From assembly GCF_002798015.1 (NCBI RefSeq), contig NZ_PGTZ01000009.1, forward strand, positions 62,001 through 126,000: a stretch of 64,000 nt of DNA. Reading direction: 5' to 3'. The notes under the pieces are model-generated. The model was not told the DNA's origin and did not search any database. It was given only the letters and a program-made list of their open reading frames with translations. This DNA comes from Luteimicrobium subarcticum. GTDB taxonomy: Bacteria; Actinomycetota; Actinomycetes; Actinomycetales; Cellulomonadaceae. A program made the position numbers and the translations under genes. Shown one piece after another: positions 7,957 through 17,268 of the stretch (its first letter is position 1; every line of letters starts with the position of its first letter).

Positions 7957-8748
7957 TCAGCTCGTCGCCGGTGCCTGCCACGTCAACGTGTGCAGGAAGT
8001 CGTCGGAGGGCCGGCTGACCGTGCCGCGCAGCGGCGGCGTCGCGGTCCGCGCCCACGCGTCGTCGCCGAGGAACGGCGGCACCCCGAACGGCAGGTCGCG
8101 CGCCGGGACGGGCGCGTAGTCACCCTCGAGGAACCGCGTGCCGTAGTTCGGCGCCGACGCGCCGGCGGTCCCGTCCGGGTCCGGCGTGACGACGGCTCGC
8201 AGCCGGACGACCGCGTCCCGCCACCCGTCGAGCAGCTTCCTCGGGTCGTGCGACGTCGGGTGCGGCACCTTCTCGACGGTGACGCCGTGGGGCACGGTCC
8301 ACCGGCTGAGCGCCTTCTGCGCCTGCGTCCCGAAGGCGACGACCGCCTCCAGCGCCGGACCGGTCACGAGGTCGAGCAGCGTGTTGCGCCACGCCACGTG
8401 CTCCGGGAGGCGCAGGACCGTCCGCTCGGCCTCGGCCGCCTTCGAGGGGAACATCGCGTACGCGGACGCGTTCACGCACACGTACGACGACGTCAGGCCG
8501 AGGCGCCGCAGGAACCCCTGGACCCGCTGGCCGGCGTCCCCGACGAGGGTGCGTCCGGCGATCCGCTCGGTCGCCCCGGGGTCGGACGCCAGGCACAGCA
8601 CCTTCGCGCTGCCGTCCAGACGGCCGCGGTAGAAGACGGGACCCCAGTCGAACCAGAACAGCTCGCGGTGGTCCGCGTAGGACGGGACGGCGGCGAGGTG
8701 CGCCGCGACCGCGTCCGGCGGGCCGGGGTCGAACTCGGGCGTGCTCAT
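7957..8748 (-). CDS. Uracil-DNA-glycosylase-superfamily protein
   Basis: This 263-residue protein resembles the uracil-DNA glycosylase fold. It has a beta-strand with a substrate-pocket-like loop (VLCLASDPGATERIAGRTLVGDAG in two adjoining pieces near residues 48-71), an asparagine after a strand (VCVNASAYAMFP), a VVAFGTQA strand and a late HPTSHDP loop that matches the family's DNA-contacting His motif. Removal of uracil or a related role in DNA repair is inferred. The ATG at 8748 overlaps the stop of the upstream S41 peptidase gene (ATGA), so the two are translationally coupled. A second, more typical family-5 glycosylase is encoded at 26977. Confidence 0.65.
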   Translation of the reverse strand: MSTPEFDPGPPDAVAAHLAAVPSYADHRELFWFDWGPVFYRGRLDGSAKVLCLASDPGATERIAGRTLVGDAGQRVQGFLRRLGLTSSYVCVNASAYAMFPSKAAEAERTVLRLPEHVAWRNTLLDLVTGPALEAVVAFGTQAQKALSRWTVPHGVTVEKVPHPTSHDPRKLLDGWRDAVVRLRAVVTPDPDGTAGASAPNYGTRFLEGDYAPVPARDLPFGVPPFLGDDAWARTATPPLRGTVSRPSDDFLHTLTWQAPATS

Positions 8749-10355
8749 GACGTGCCTCCTCGGTCGGCGGGCAGGATCTCGGGCGGCGTGCCGGCCGCGT
8801 CGAGCAGCCCGGTGCAGAACGTGAGCAGGTCGCGGTTCCCGTCGAGCAGGTCGGCGCGCGTGAGGTCGTACGGGATCCCGGCGACGCCGAGGTCCTCGAG
8901 GGGCACGCCGTCGGACGCGCCGGACCGCACCGCCCGCCGCACGGCCACCGTGAACCCGATCCCGGCGGGCAGGTCGGGCAGCGTCACGCCGGTGCCGACG
9001 AGGGCGTCCCGCACCTGGGTGTCGGTCCACACGTTGGCCCCGCCCCCGCCGGACGCCTGCCCGACCGTCACGAGCGGCCCCACCCGGTTGTCCACCCAGC
9101 CCGCGGCGAACAGGTCGCCGGACGAGTACGTCGTCGCGTCGACGACCGCGACCGCGGGGCCGGGGTACGCCCGGCCGCGATCGCCGCACCACGCGGGGTC
9201 GGTGAGCGGGAGCGGTCGGGAGTACGGGTCGCCCGTGGTGACGCTGTCCTGCAGCGACGCGGACCAGGCCTCGAGCTCGAGCCGGTTGAAAGGGCTGAGC
9301 GCCATCTGCCGGGTCAGCGGCGTCGCGGCGAGCTCGAACCGGACGGGCTGCACCGGACCGCCCGTCCGTCCGGGGTCCGCGAAGAGTTGGAGGAGACGCT
9401 CAGCGGCCCACACGAGACCGCCCGGGTTGGCGCGCAGGTCCACGACGACGCCGCAGGGCGGCAGCAGCCCGAGCAGCCGGGTCACCTCGTCGAGGTAGGC
9501 GTCGTCGTCGGCGACGTCGAACGACCAGAGGCGCAGGTACCCGTACCGGTCGTCGAGCGGACGGGCGGCCAGGACGTCGGGGAGCGACGTGTCGAGCCAG
9601 GCCCGCCGGGCCGCGTACCGGTCGCGCTTCGCGCGGCGGACGGCGTCGGCGGCCGGGTCGACAGCCAGCTTGAGCGCCTCGCGCGTGCGCGCGCTGACGG
9701 CCGTGCCGGCACGTCCGGGAGCGAGGACGCGCCAGTCGAAGCGCGCCTCGCGGACCTCGGTCGACCCGCCCCGCCGACCCGTCCGACGCGGACGGTAACC
9801 GAGGTCGACCCACAGCTCGTCGGGCGGCGGCGCGAAGTCGAGCGGGCGCGACGTCAACGACTCGAGCGCCCGTGCCCGCCGGGCGTCGGCGCGTCCGCCG
9901 GTCTCGCGGTCGGCGTGCACCTCGACGGCCCGCGCGACGGGCACGGCGTTCCACGTGACGACCTCGACGCCCTCCTCGAACCCGTCCGGAAGTCCGTCGG
10001 CGCCGGCGTCCGGGTCGACCTTCGTGACGACGAACGTGGGATCGGCCCACGGCCCGTACGCCTCGACGACGAACGGCAGGACGGCGACGTGCCCCCGCAG
10101 CACCGCCGGCCCGCGGTACCGCGTGTGGGCGTCGCGCAGCCCGAGCACGATCCCCGTGACCGCGAGGTGGAACTCCGCGTCGGTGAGGTCCGCAGCGCGG
10201 CGGCGCAGCAGCACGAGCGCCTGGACGGGGTCGGTCGCGTAAGCGGCGCGCTTGGCGGGCAGGTGGGCGTACAGGCCCGACAGGACGGTCACGAGGGCGT
10301 CGAGCACCTGGAGTCGCTGACCCCCGTCGAGGTGCGTGCCGGTCGTCCCGCCCAA
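8745..10355 (-). CDS. S41-family (tail-specific) serine peptidase
   Basis: This protein of about 536 residues has the S41 peptidase architecture: a long N-terminal region, a strand with VVVDLRANPGG, and the nucleophile motif TTYSSGDLFAAG in the C-terminal third, followed by GQASGGGG. No signal peptide is seen, so it may be cytoplasmic or processed differently from the usual Ctp proteases. The start is uncertain. No ATG or GTG lies between the upstream amidohydrolase stop (10402) and GTG 10307; candidates are CTG 10379, TTG 10355 (used here) and GTG 10307, suggesting reinitiation from the upstream gene. Its stop overlaps the next gene's start. Confidence 0.7.
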   Translation of the reverse strand: MGGTTGTHLDGGQRLQVLDALVTVLSGLYAHLPAKRAAYATDPVQALVLLRRRAADLTDAEFHLAVTGIVLGLRDAHTRYRGPAVLRGHVAVLPFVVEAYGPWADPTFVVTKVDPDAGADGLPDGFEEGVEVVTWNAVPVARAVEVHADRETGGRADARRARALESLTSRPLDFAPPPDELWVDLGYRPRRTGRRGGSTEVREARFDWRVLAPGRAGTAVSARTREALKLAVDPAADAVRRAKRDRYAARRAWLDTSLPDVLAARPLDDRYGYLRLWSFDVADDDAYLDEVTRLLGLLPPCGVVVDLRANPGGLVWAAERLLQLFADPGRTGGPVQPVRFELAATPLTRQMALSPFNRLELEAWSASLQDSVTTGDPYSRPLPLTDPAWCGDRGRAYPGPAVAVVDATTYSSGDLFAAGWVDNRVGPLVTVGQASGGGGANVWTDTQVRDALVGTGVTLPDLPAGIGFTVAVRRAVRSGASDGVPLEDLGVAGIPYDLTRADLLDGNRDLLTFCTGLLDAAGTPPEILPADRGGTS

Positions 10356-10401
10356 CGCGTCGCGCAGGGCGTCACGCAGGAGCCGGCCCGTGCCGGCCCG
10401 G

Positions 10402-11973
10402 TCAGTCGTAGTACACCCCCAGCCCGTCGAGGACGCCGTCGTGGAACCCCCGCCCGTGGACGGACGCGAGCCAGTCGGCGTCGTGCACGAGCGACTGGAG
10501 CGGCGGGACGACCACCTGGCCGAGGTCGTGCGGGAGCCCCCCGACCGGGCCTTCGCCCGTGGGCATGTCGAGCGCGAGCAGGAAGGGCTCCGCACCGGGC
10601 TCACTGGACGCCGTGCCGGACACTGCGCCGGACGCCTGCGCGCCTGACGCCTGCGCCGCGGTGATCGCGCCCCGCGGGTCGGCGCGCACCGCCTCGAGCC
10701 GCGCCACCACGGCGTCCCACGACAGCGGCGTGGTGCCGTCGTCCGGCCGGGTGAGGGACACGCGCATGGCCCGCGACCCCACCGTCACGGGCGTCGGGGT
10801 GGGCATGGCGGTCTCGTCGGCGAGCGCCGGCGTCGCGTACCGGGGCACGCCGTCGACGACGACGAGCTGCACGTCGTCCTCGACGGCCCGCAGGATCGTG
10901 CGGAACGGGTCGACCCGGGAGGACGACGCGTGGAGCACGACGACGTCCGCGACGGCACCCGCCTGGAGCCTGCCGACCTGGCGTCCCCAGGCGCGTGCGA
11001 GGACGTCCCCGGGGTTCGCGGTGACCATGCGGACGAGGTCCTCGTCGGTGAGGTGCCAGCCGAGGTGGTCGGCGACGATCCGCGCGACCTTGAGCTCCCC
11101 GAGGACGTGCTTGGTGCCGGACGGGGCCCAGTCGGCGCCGAGACAGACGGTGACCCCGGCGGCGCGCAGCGCGGGGACGTCCGTGGTCTGCCCGTAGAGC
11201 CACAGGTTGGAGAAGGGTGACCAGGCGACCGCGCCGGGGTCGTGGGACCAGTCGGCGTACCGGACGGGGTCGACGGCGTTGGCGTGCACGGCGACGAACC
11301 GCGACTGGAGGCAGCCGGCCGCGGTCGCGTCGGCGTACTCGCGCGCGACGAGGCTCCCCCGCTGTCCCTCGCCGCAGTGGTAGACGAAGAGCGACCCCGA
11401 CCGCATGGCGTTGGCGCGCGTCGCGAGCGCGGCGGGGGTCGCGGTGAGCACGGACGCGTAGACCATGTCGCGGTTCCCTGTGCCGAACGACTCGTCGTCG
11501 ACGTTGCGGACGAGCCACCCGTCCCGCGGACGGTTCATGGGCGGCGACCCCTGGATCGTCGTCGTGCCGCCGACGAGGGCCTTCGTCTCGACGTACGCCA
11601 GCAGCTCCTGCGGGGCGGCGGTGATGAACGCGTACGCCGGCCAGGTCGTCGAGGCGGCGTACGTGGCGGCGCGGGGCCACGAGTCGTGGTGCGCGAAGGG
11701 GACCTTCTGCGCCGGCTCGGTCCACAGCGGCAGGGTGTCGTAGGCGAGGTGGTTGTGCAGGTCGACGAGCCCGGGCACCACGAGGGAGCTCCCGACGTCG
11801 ACGACCTGGGCGTCGTGCGCTCCGGCCGGGCGGGCGCGTCGACCCCGGGTGACGGCCGCGACGGTCCCGTCGCCATCGATCCACACCGTGCCGACGAAGG
11901 CTCCGCTGCTGCCGGCGCGCACGGGCGCGGTGTCGGCGGCGAGCGGGACGACTCGTCCTCGGATCCCCCACAT
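10402..11973 (-). CDS. Amidohydrolase-family (TRZ/ATZ-type) metal-dependent hydrolase
   Basis: This 523-residue protein is a cytoplasmic amidohydrolase-superfamily enzyme. The composite N-terminal beta-domain leads into the metal-binding motif DLHNHL at residues 71-76. Later come the expected HAN (VAVHANAVDP), a strand with LGADWAPSG that supplies the catalytic Asp, and the C-terminal VTANPGDVLARA and GAVADVVVL segments typical of cytosine deaminase-like enzymes. The substrate is unknown. The gene begins at ATG 11973 and is the first of three minus-strand genes (amidohydrolase, S41 peptidase, glycosylase-like protein) packed without gaps. Confidence 0.8.
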   Translation of the reverse strand: MWGIRGRVVPLAADTAPVRAGSSGAFVGTVWIDGDGTVAAVTRGRRARPAGAHDAQVVDVGSSLVVPGLVDLHNHLAYDTLPLWTEPAQKVPFAHHDSWPRAATYAASTTWPAYAFITAAPQELLAYVETKALVGGTTTIQGSPPMNRPRDGWLVRNVDDESFGTGNRDMVYASVLTATPAALATRANAMRSGSLFVYHCGEGQRGSLVAREYADATAAGCLQSRFVAVHANAVDPVRYADWSHDPGAVAWSPFSNLWLYGQTTDVPALRAAGVTVCLGADWAPSGTKHVLGELKVARIVADHLGWHLTDEDLVRMVTANPGDVLARAWGRQVGRLQAGAVADVVVLHASSSRVDPFRTILRAVEDDVQLVVVDGVPRYATPALADETAMPTPTPVTVGSRAMRVSLTRPDDGTTPLSWDAVVARLEAVRADPRGAITAAQASGAQASGAVSGTASSEPGAEPFLLALDMPTGEGPVGGLPHDLGQVVVPPLQSLVHDADWLASVHGRGFHDGVLDGLGVYYD

Positions 11974-12104
11974 GCGGCCACGCTCCTTCCGGAGGCGTCC
12001 GACGTCCGTGCGGACGGGGGCGCTACGAGGAGGGAGGACGCAGACGGCGGGTTCGTGACCGGTGCCGCGGTCGGGTCGCGGTCGAGGTCGCGGGCGCGGT
12101 CGCC

Positions 12105-12767
12105 TCAGTCCGGCGGGGACAGCATCTTCCGGAGCTGTGCCGCGACGTCGGGGTCCTGCACCTGCGACCTGACGAAGTCGAGCACCCCCGTCGCGAGCGT
12201 GCGCACGGGCACGTTGCTGCGGTTCGAGGCGTCGCGCAGCAGCGCGAAGGCCTCGTCCTCGTCGAGGTCCAGGACGGTGATGATCACGCCCTTGGCCTGC
12301 TCGATCGCCGCGCGGCTCTCCGCGGCCGTGCGGATCGACGCCGCGGCCTCACGCATCCCGGCCCGGCGGTGGCTGTCGGTCAGGTCGATGAAGTAGCCGA
12401 CGAGCTCCGTGACCTGGCCGTCCTGCGCGCGGCGCCCCTGGCCGACGACCCCGAGCACACGGGTCTCGCCGTCTCCGCCGATGACGCGGTGGACGCTGCT
12501 GAAGGGCAGACCGGTTCGTGCCGCCTCCTGCCAGGTGCGGTCGACGCGCTCGCGGTCGTCGGGGTGCTTGTGCGCGAGCATCAACGCCGTGCTCGGGGCG
12601 ACGTCGCCGCGCTCGAACCCGTGCATGGCGTAGATCTCGTCGGACCACCACCACTGCCCGGTGGCGAGGTCGACCCGGTAGCGCCCGACGGCCTGCGCCT
12701 GCCCCGCGGCGAGCGAGCTGACGACGTCCTGCAGGTCGAGGCGTGCGGAGGTGTCGGCATCCGTCAT
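12105..12767 (-). CDS. PAS and ANTAR domain protein (paralogue 1)
   Basis: This 220-residue protein has an N-terminal PAS fold of the PAS_3 type (WWWSDEIYAMHGFERGD, then HKHPDDRERV) and a C-terminal ANTAR RNA-binding domain (IEQAKGVIITVLDLDEDEAFALLRDAS). ANTAR domains bind paired hexaloop hairpins in transcripts and usually prevent termination; the PAS domain presumably senses a ligand. It lacks the LOV-type flavin cysteine motif. ATG 12767 was chosen because the paralogue at 13739 begins at an equivalent point. It is very similar to that paralogue and less so to the one at 12840. Confidence 0.88.
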   Translation of the reverse strand: MTDADTSARLDLQDVVSSLAAGQAQAVGRYRVDLATGQWWWSDEIYAMHGFERGDVAPSTALMLAHKHPDDRERVDRTWQEAARTGLPFSSVHRVIGGDGETRVLGVVGQGRRAQDGQVTELVGYFIDLTDSHRRAGMREAAASIRTAAESRAAIEQAKGVIITVLDLDEDEAFALLRDASNRSNVPVRTLATGVLDFVRSQVQDPDVAAQLRKMLSPPD

Positions 12768-12839
12768 GGCAGTCCGTCCGTGGTGCTGAAGGGTCGCCAC
12801 TCGACCCAGGACCAGGGTAACGGCGCGGCAGGGACGGTC

Positions 12840-13460
12840 CTACGCATCCGTCGACCGACCGAGCACGCCGTCGAGGCGTTGTTCGAGGCCGTCCCGGGCT
12901 GGCACGGCCGCACCGACCACCTGTTCGGCGAGTGCGCGCAGCCGGCGCTGACCCCGCTGGGACGCGGCGCGCAGCGCGTCGAAGGCCTCGTCCTCGTCGT
13001 AGCCGTAGACGGCAGCGAGCACCCCCTTCGCCTGGTCGACGACCGAGCGAGAGCTCAGCGCGTCGGCGAGCTGGGTGTTGACGCCCCGTCGCACGGACTC
13101 GACGAAGGCATCGCCCAGCAGGACGAAGCGGCCCACGAGCGCGTCACCGTGATGTTCCACGTGAAACAGGACGACCTGCTCGACGCCGTCGAACCCGACG
13201 ACGCGGACGATCCGCGCGTCCCCGTCGGGGGCCTCCCGAGCATCTGCGGCCGCCGGGGCAGGATGCAGCGCCGCCCGGACGGCGGGGCGGTCGTGCGGGG
13301 CGACGTGCGCGAGGAGTGCGTCCTCCGCGGGCACGACGTCCCCGGGCTCGAGACCGAGCAGCGCGAACACGCCGGCGGTCCACGTCCAGGTGCCGTCGGG
13401 GTCGCGGCGGCACGTCCCCACGGGCAGGGGGACGGTCCACGGCAGGTAGTCGGGTGTCAT
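12840..13460 (-). CDS. PAS-like and ANTAR domain protein (paralogue 2, contains parS)
   Basis: This 206-residue protein keeps the layout of its two neighbours, but its N-terminal PAS region is more diverged (WTWTAGVFALLGLEPGDVVPAEDALLAHVAPHDR). The ANTAR helix pattern is well kept (VVDQAKGVLAAVYGYDEDEAFDALRAAS). It starts at ATG 13460. A complete ParB-binding parS sequence is embedded at 13153-13168, encoding the Phe-His-Val-Glu-His segment. That may have constrained the protein here, since the motif is not part of the PAS or ANTAR signatures. Its RNA targets are unknown. Confidence 0.8.
   Translation of the reverse strand: MTPDYLPWTVPLPVGTCRRDPDGTWTWTAGVFALLGLEPGDVVPAEDALLAHVAPHDRPAVRAALHPAPAAADAREAPDGDARIVRVVGFDGVEQVVLFHVEHHGDALVGRFVLLGDAFVESVRRGVNTQLADALSSRSVVDQAKGVLAAVYGYDEDEAFDALRAASQRGQRRLRALAEQVVGAAVPARDGLEQRLDGVLGRSTDA
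13153..13168. other. parS centromere-like site (ParB binding)
   Basis: The 16 bases TGTTCCACGTGAAACA fit the known parS consensus TGTTNCACGTGAAACA exactly, including the central CACGTG. Actinobacterial parS sites share the core GTTTCACGTGAAAC, from which this differs at one base. Such sites load ParB and usually cluster around the replication origin, and occurrence inside a coding sequence is common. Chance occurrence of a 16-mer this specific is very unlikely in a 64-kb GC-rich window. Confidence 0.85.
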
Positions 13461-13738
13461 CCGGTGGCCTCGGAGCCGACGTCGTCGGCGGGTCCTCGCC
13501 TCCGAGCGGGTTGCTGCTTAACCCGCGGGGCGTCCCGAGCATCGCTCGATCGGACATATCGTAACCTGGCGTCGACCGATGCCGGAGCGGCCCCCGGCGC
13601 CACCCAGGCGTCCCCGCGCAGGTCACGCACCGGATCCGGTGCCCGGGCGCACCGCCCCCACGGTCCCGCCCTCGCTCAGGCACCGGTGCGGCGGGCCCGA
13701 CGCACCACGGCACGCCCGGTTTCAGTACCCTTCTGCCC
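13461..13738. promoter_or_regulatory. Intergenic region between divergent PAS-ANTAR genes
   Basis: This 278-bp gap has no convincing gene. It contains a hairpin GCGGGTT-7-AACCCGC at 13506-13526 near the minus-strand gene and a TACCCT box at 13726-13731, 7 bp before the ATG at 13739, which fits a leaderless -10 element for the plus-strand gene. Confidence 0.45.
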
Positions 13739-14434
13739 ATGAGCAGCCAGGACGACGACGCCGCACGCGAGGCGGGCGAGAACGAGGTCGCGCTCGCGGT
13801 CGGCGACGTGCAGGACGCCGGCCGGTTCCGGCTCGACCTCACGACAGGCCGCTGGTGGTGGTCCGACGAGATCTACGCCATGCACGGGTTCGAGCGCGGC
13901 GAGGTGGTCCCCAGCACGGAGGTGCTGATCGCCCACAAGCACCCGGACGACCGGACGCAGGTGGACCACGTGCTGCGCGGGGCGCAGCAGTCGGGCGAGC
14001 CGTTCAGCGCGGTGCACCGCATCATCGACGCGGACGACAGGACCCGGACGATCGCGATCGTCGGGCAGGGGCTGCGCGACGAGTCGGGCGAGGTCACCCG
14101 CATCACGGGCTACTTCATCGATCTCACGGGCGCCCAGAGCCGCAGCACGCAGGAGCAGGCGACCGCGGCGATCGAGGCCGCTGCGGCGAGCCGCGGGTCG
14201 ATCGAGCAGGCGAAGGGCATCGTGATGGCCGTGCTGGGCGGCGACGCCGACGCGGCGTTCGAGGTGCTGCGCGAGGCGTCGAACGCACGCAACCAGCGGC
14301 TGCGGGCCGTCGCCGCCGAGCTCGTGTCGGACGTCGCCCAGCGTGCCCCCGACGCCGGGGCGCTGACCGTCGAGGAGCTCGTCCAGGTGCTGGGGTCCGC
14401 CGCCGACCGACCGGGGCCCGCCGACCGCTCCTGA
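13739..14434 (+). CDS. PAS and ANTAR domain protein (paralogue 3)
   Basis: This 231-residue protein has a PAS_3-type domain (WWWSDEIYAMHGFERGE, then IAHKHPDDRTQV) followed by an ANTAR domain (SIEQAKGIVMAVLGGDADAAFEVLREAS). It is so similar to the product of 12105-12767 that the two are recent duplicates, now on opposite strands. The start at ATG 13739 lies 7 bp after a TACCCT -10-like box, so the transcript is probably leaderless. Likely role: ligand-responsive transcription antitermination, targets unknown. The downstream phosphatase and photolyase genes are on the same strand but have their own start signals. Confidence 0.88.
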   Translation: MSSQDDDAAREAGENEVALAVGDVQDAGRFRLDLTTGRWWWSDEIYAMHGFERGEVVPSTEVLIAHKHPDDRTQVDHVLRGAQQSGEPFSAVHRIIDADDRTRTIAIVGQGLRDESGEVTRITGYFIDLTGAQSRSTQEQATAAIEAAAASRGSIEQAKGIVMAVLGGDADAAFEVLREASNARNQRLRAVAAELVSDVAQRAPDAGALTVEELVQVLGSAADRPGPADRS

Positions 14435-14491
14435 CCTGCGACGACGGCGCCCACCGCGCGGCTCGTCGGCCGCGCGCCGACCATGGAGTGC

Positions 14492-15136
14492 GTGACACCT
14501 TCCCCTGCGCAGCTCGTCCTGGTGCGCCACGGCGAGACCGCCTGGACCCTCTCGGGGCAGCACACCGGCACCACCGACCTCCCGCTCACCGCCGCCGGCG
14601 AGGACCAGGCGCGGGCCGTCGGCAGGCGGCTCGAGGACCAGGCGGAGAAGGGCCAGACGTTCGCCACCGTCCTGACGAGCCCCCGCGCGCGGGCACGCCG
14701 GACCGCGTCGCTCGCCGGCTTCCCCGACGCGCTGGTCGTGCCGGACCTCGTCGAGTGGGACTACGGCCCCGTCGAGGGTCGGACGAGCGACGAGGTGAGC
14801 GACGAGCTCGGGCACGACTGGGACATCTTCCGGGAGGGCGTCCAGGTGGTCAGCACCGACAACGCCGTCGTCGAGAACCCCACACCCGGTGAGACGCTCG
14901 ACGAGGTGGCCGCCCGCGCCAGGCGCGTGATCGCGTCCGTGCAGGCGACGCTCGCCGGCGGCGAGAGCGTGATCGTGTTCGCGCACGGGCACCTGCTGCG
15001 CGTGCTCTGCGCGGTCTGGCTCGGTCTGCCGCCCACGTCGGGCGAGCTCTTCGAGCTCGACACCGCGGCGACCTGCCTGCTGGGCTCCACGCACGACCGC
15101 CGGTCTGTGCAGGCCTGGAACCTCCCCCCTGCATGA
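14492..15136 (+). CDS. Histidine phosphatase (phosphoglycerate-mutase-like) family protein
   Basis: This protein of about 214 residues carries the phosphohistidine signature LVRHGETAW at its start, a TSPRARARRTA segment, the second conserved region EWDYGPVEG, and a late VIVFAHGHLLRVL with the second catalytic His. It is a branch-1 histidine phosphatase of unknown substrate. An in-frame ATG lies at 14483, but GTG 14492 sits 7 bp after a GACCAT box, matching the leaderless geometry of neighbouring genes, so I prefer it. The stop overlaps the photolyase start (ATGA at 15133-15136), which implies coupled translation. Confidence 0.85.
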   Translation: MTPSPAQLVLVRHGETAWTLSGQHTGTTDLPLTAAGEDQARAVGRRLEDQAEKGQTFATVLTSPRARARRTASLAGFPDALVVPDLVEWDYGPVEGRTSDEVSDELGHDWDIFREGVQVVSTDNAVVENPTPGETLDEVAARARRVIASVQATLAGGESVIVFAHGHLLRVLCAVWLGLPPTSGELFELDTAATCLLGSTHDRRSVQAWNLPPA

Positions 15137-16545
15137 CGGCGCCCGACGCCCGCCCGACCGTCGCCTGGTTCCGCCGCGACCTGCGGCTCGCGGACAACCC
15201 CGCGCTCGTCGCCGCGGTCGAGGAAGCCCGGGAGGCGCGCGGCGGCGTGGTCCCGCTGTTCATCCTCGACCCGCGGCTCGAACGGGCCTCGGGGGCACCC
15301 CGTGCCGCCCACCTCGCCCGGAGCGTCGCAGCGCTGTCCGAAGCGACCGGTGGCCGGCTCGTCGTGCGCCGCGGCGCCCCGCAGGACGTCCTGGCCGGTG
15401 TCGTCCGGGACGTGGGCGCGACGTCCGTGCACGTCGCCGCGTCGTTCGAGCCGTTCGGCGCACGGCGCGACGCGGCGGTCGAGGCGGCGCTGGCGGAGAC
15501 CGGCGCGCGCCTGGTCCGGACGGGCTCGCCGTACGCCGTCGCGCCAGGTCGCGTGCTCAACCGTGCGGGCGAGCCGTTCCAGGTGTTCACCCCGTTCCGG
15601 GACGCGTGGCTCGCGCACGGCTGGCGAGCGCCCGTCGCCCGACCCCGCGAGATCCCCTGGGCGGACGTCCCGCCCGACCGGACGCGCGACGGTCTTCCCG
15701 AGGTGCCCGTCACCGATGCCGACCTGCCCGCCGCGGGCGAGCGCGCGGCGCGCGACCGGTGGCACCGGTTCCTGCGCGAGCACCTGCGCGGCTACGCGGC
15801 CGAGCGCGAGCGCCCGGACCGGCCCGGGACGTCCCGGGCGTCCGTCGCGCTCAAGTGGGGCGAGCTGCACCCCCGCACCCTGCTCGCCGACCTGCACGCC
15901 GCCGTCACGGACGACCGGACGCTCGCCGACGACGCCGTCCGGTTCCGCACCGAGCTCGCGTGGCGCGAGTTCCACGCGGACGTCCTGCACCACCACCCTG
16001 GCGCGGCGTCGCGGTCGCTGCGCCAGATCCTTCCCGAGGACGCCTGGGCCACGGGCGCGGCCGAGCGCGACGCCCTCGCCGCCTGGACGGCGGGGCGGAC
16101 GGGGTACCCGCTCGTCGACGCCGGCATGCGCCAGCTGCTCGGCGAGGGCTGGGTGCACAACCGGGTGCGGATGGTCGTCGCGTCGTTCCTCGTCAAGGAC
16201 CTGCACGTCCGTTGGCAGCGCGGCGCCGAGCACTTCATGGCGCACCTCGTCGACGGCGACGTCCCGCAGAACCAGCTCAACTGGCAGTGGGTCGCCGGCA
16301 CCGGACGCGACGCCGCGCCGTACTTCCGCATCTTCAACCCGGTGAAGCAGGGCAAGGACTTCGATCCCGACGGCGACTACGTCCGCCGCTGGGTGCCCGA
16401 GCTCCGGGGCATCCCGGGCACAGCGGTGCACGAGCCGTGGCTGGTCGGCGACGCGCTCCCGGGCGGATACCCGGAGCGCGTCGTCGACCACGCCGTCGAG
16501 CGCAAGGTCGCCCTGGACGACTTCGCGCGGGGACGCGCCTCCTGA
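15133..16545 (+). CDS. phr: Deoxyribodipyrimidine photolyase (DNA photolyase)
   Basis: This 470-residue enzyme belongs to the cryptochrome/photolyase family and repairs cyclobutane pyrimidine dimers with blue light and FAD. The N-terminal antenna domain starts with VAWFRRDLRLADNPAL. The C-terminal FAD-binding half contains LAWREFHADVLHH, TGYPLVDAGMRQL, VHNRVRMVVASFLVKDL, and QLNWQWVAGTGRDAAPYFRIFNPVKQ in two adjoining stretches. These include the conserved Trp and Asn contacts. Length and motif order are normal. It overlaps the upstream phosphatase gene by 4 bp. Confidence 0.93.
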   Translation: MTAPDARPTVAWFRRDLRLADNPALVAAVEEAREARGGVVPLFILDPRLERASGAPRAAHLARSVAALSEATGGRLVVRRGAPQDVLAGVVRDVGATSVHVAASFEPFGARRDAAVEAALAETGARLVRTGSPYAVAPGRVLNRAGEPFQVFTPFRDAWLAHGWRAPVARPREIPWADVPPDRTRDGLPEVPVTDADLPAAGERAARDRWHRFLREHLRGYAAERERPDRPGTSRASVALKWGELHPRTLLADLHAAVTDDRTLADDAVRFRTELAWREFHADVLHHHPGAASRSLRQILPEDAWATGAAERDALAAWTAGRTGYPLVDAGMRQLLGEGWVHNRVRMVVASFLVKDLHVRWQRGAEHFMAHLVDGDVPQNQLNWQWVAGTGRDAAPYFRIFNPVKQGKDFDPDGDYVRRWVPELRGIPGTAVHEPWLVGDALPGGYPERVVDHAVERKVALDDFARGRAS

Positions 16546-16548
16546 CGG

Positions 16549-17254
<706 letters not shown>

Positions 17255-17268
<14 letters not shown>

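Noticed and set aside
12105-14434. LOV photoreceptor function for the PAS-ANTAR proteins because a photolyase gene is adjacent
   Set aside because: The PAS domains lack the flavin-binding Cys motif of LOV domains, so proximity to the photolyase gene is not evidence.
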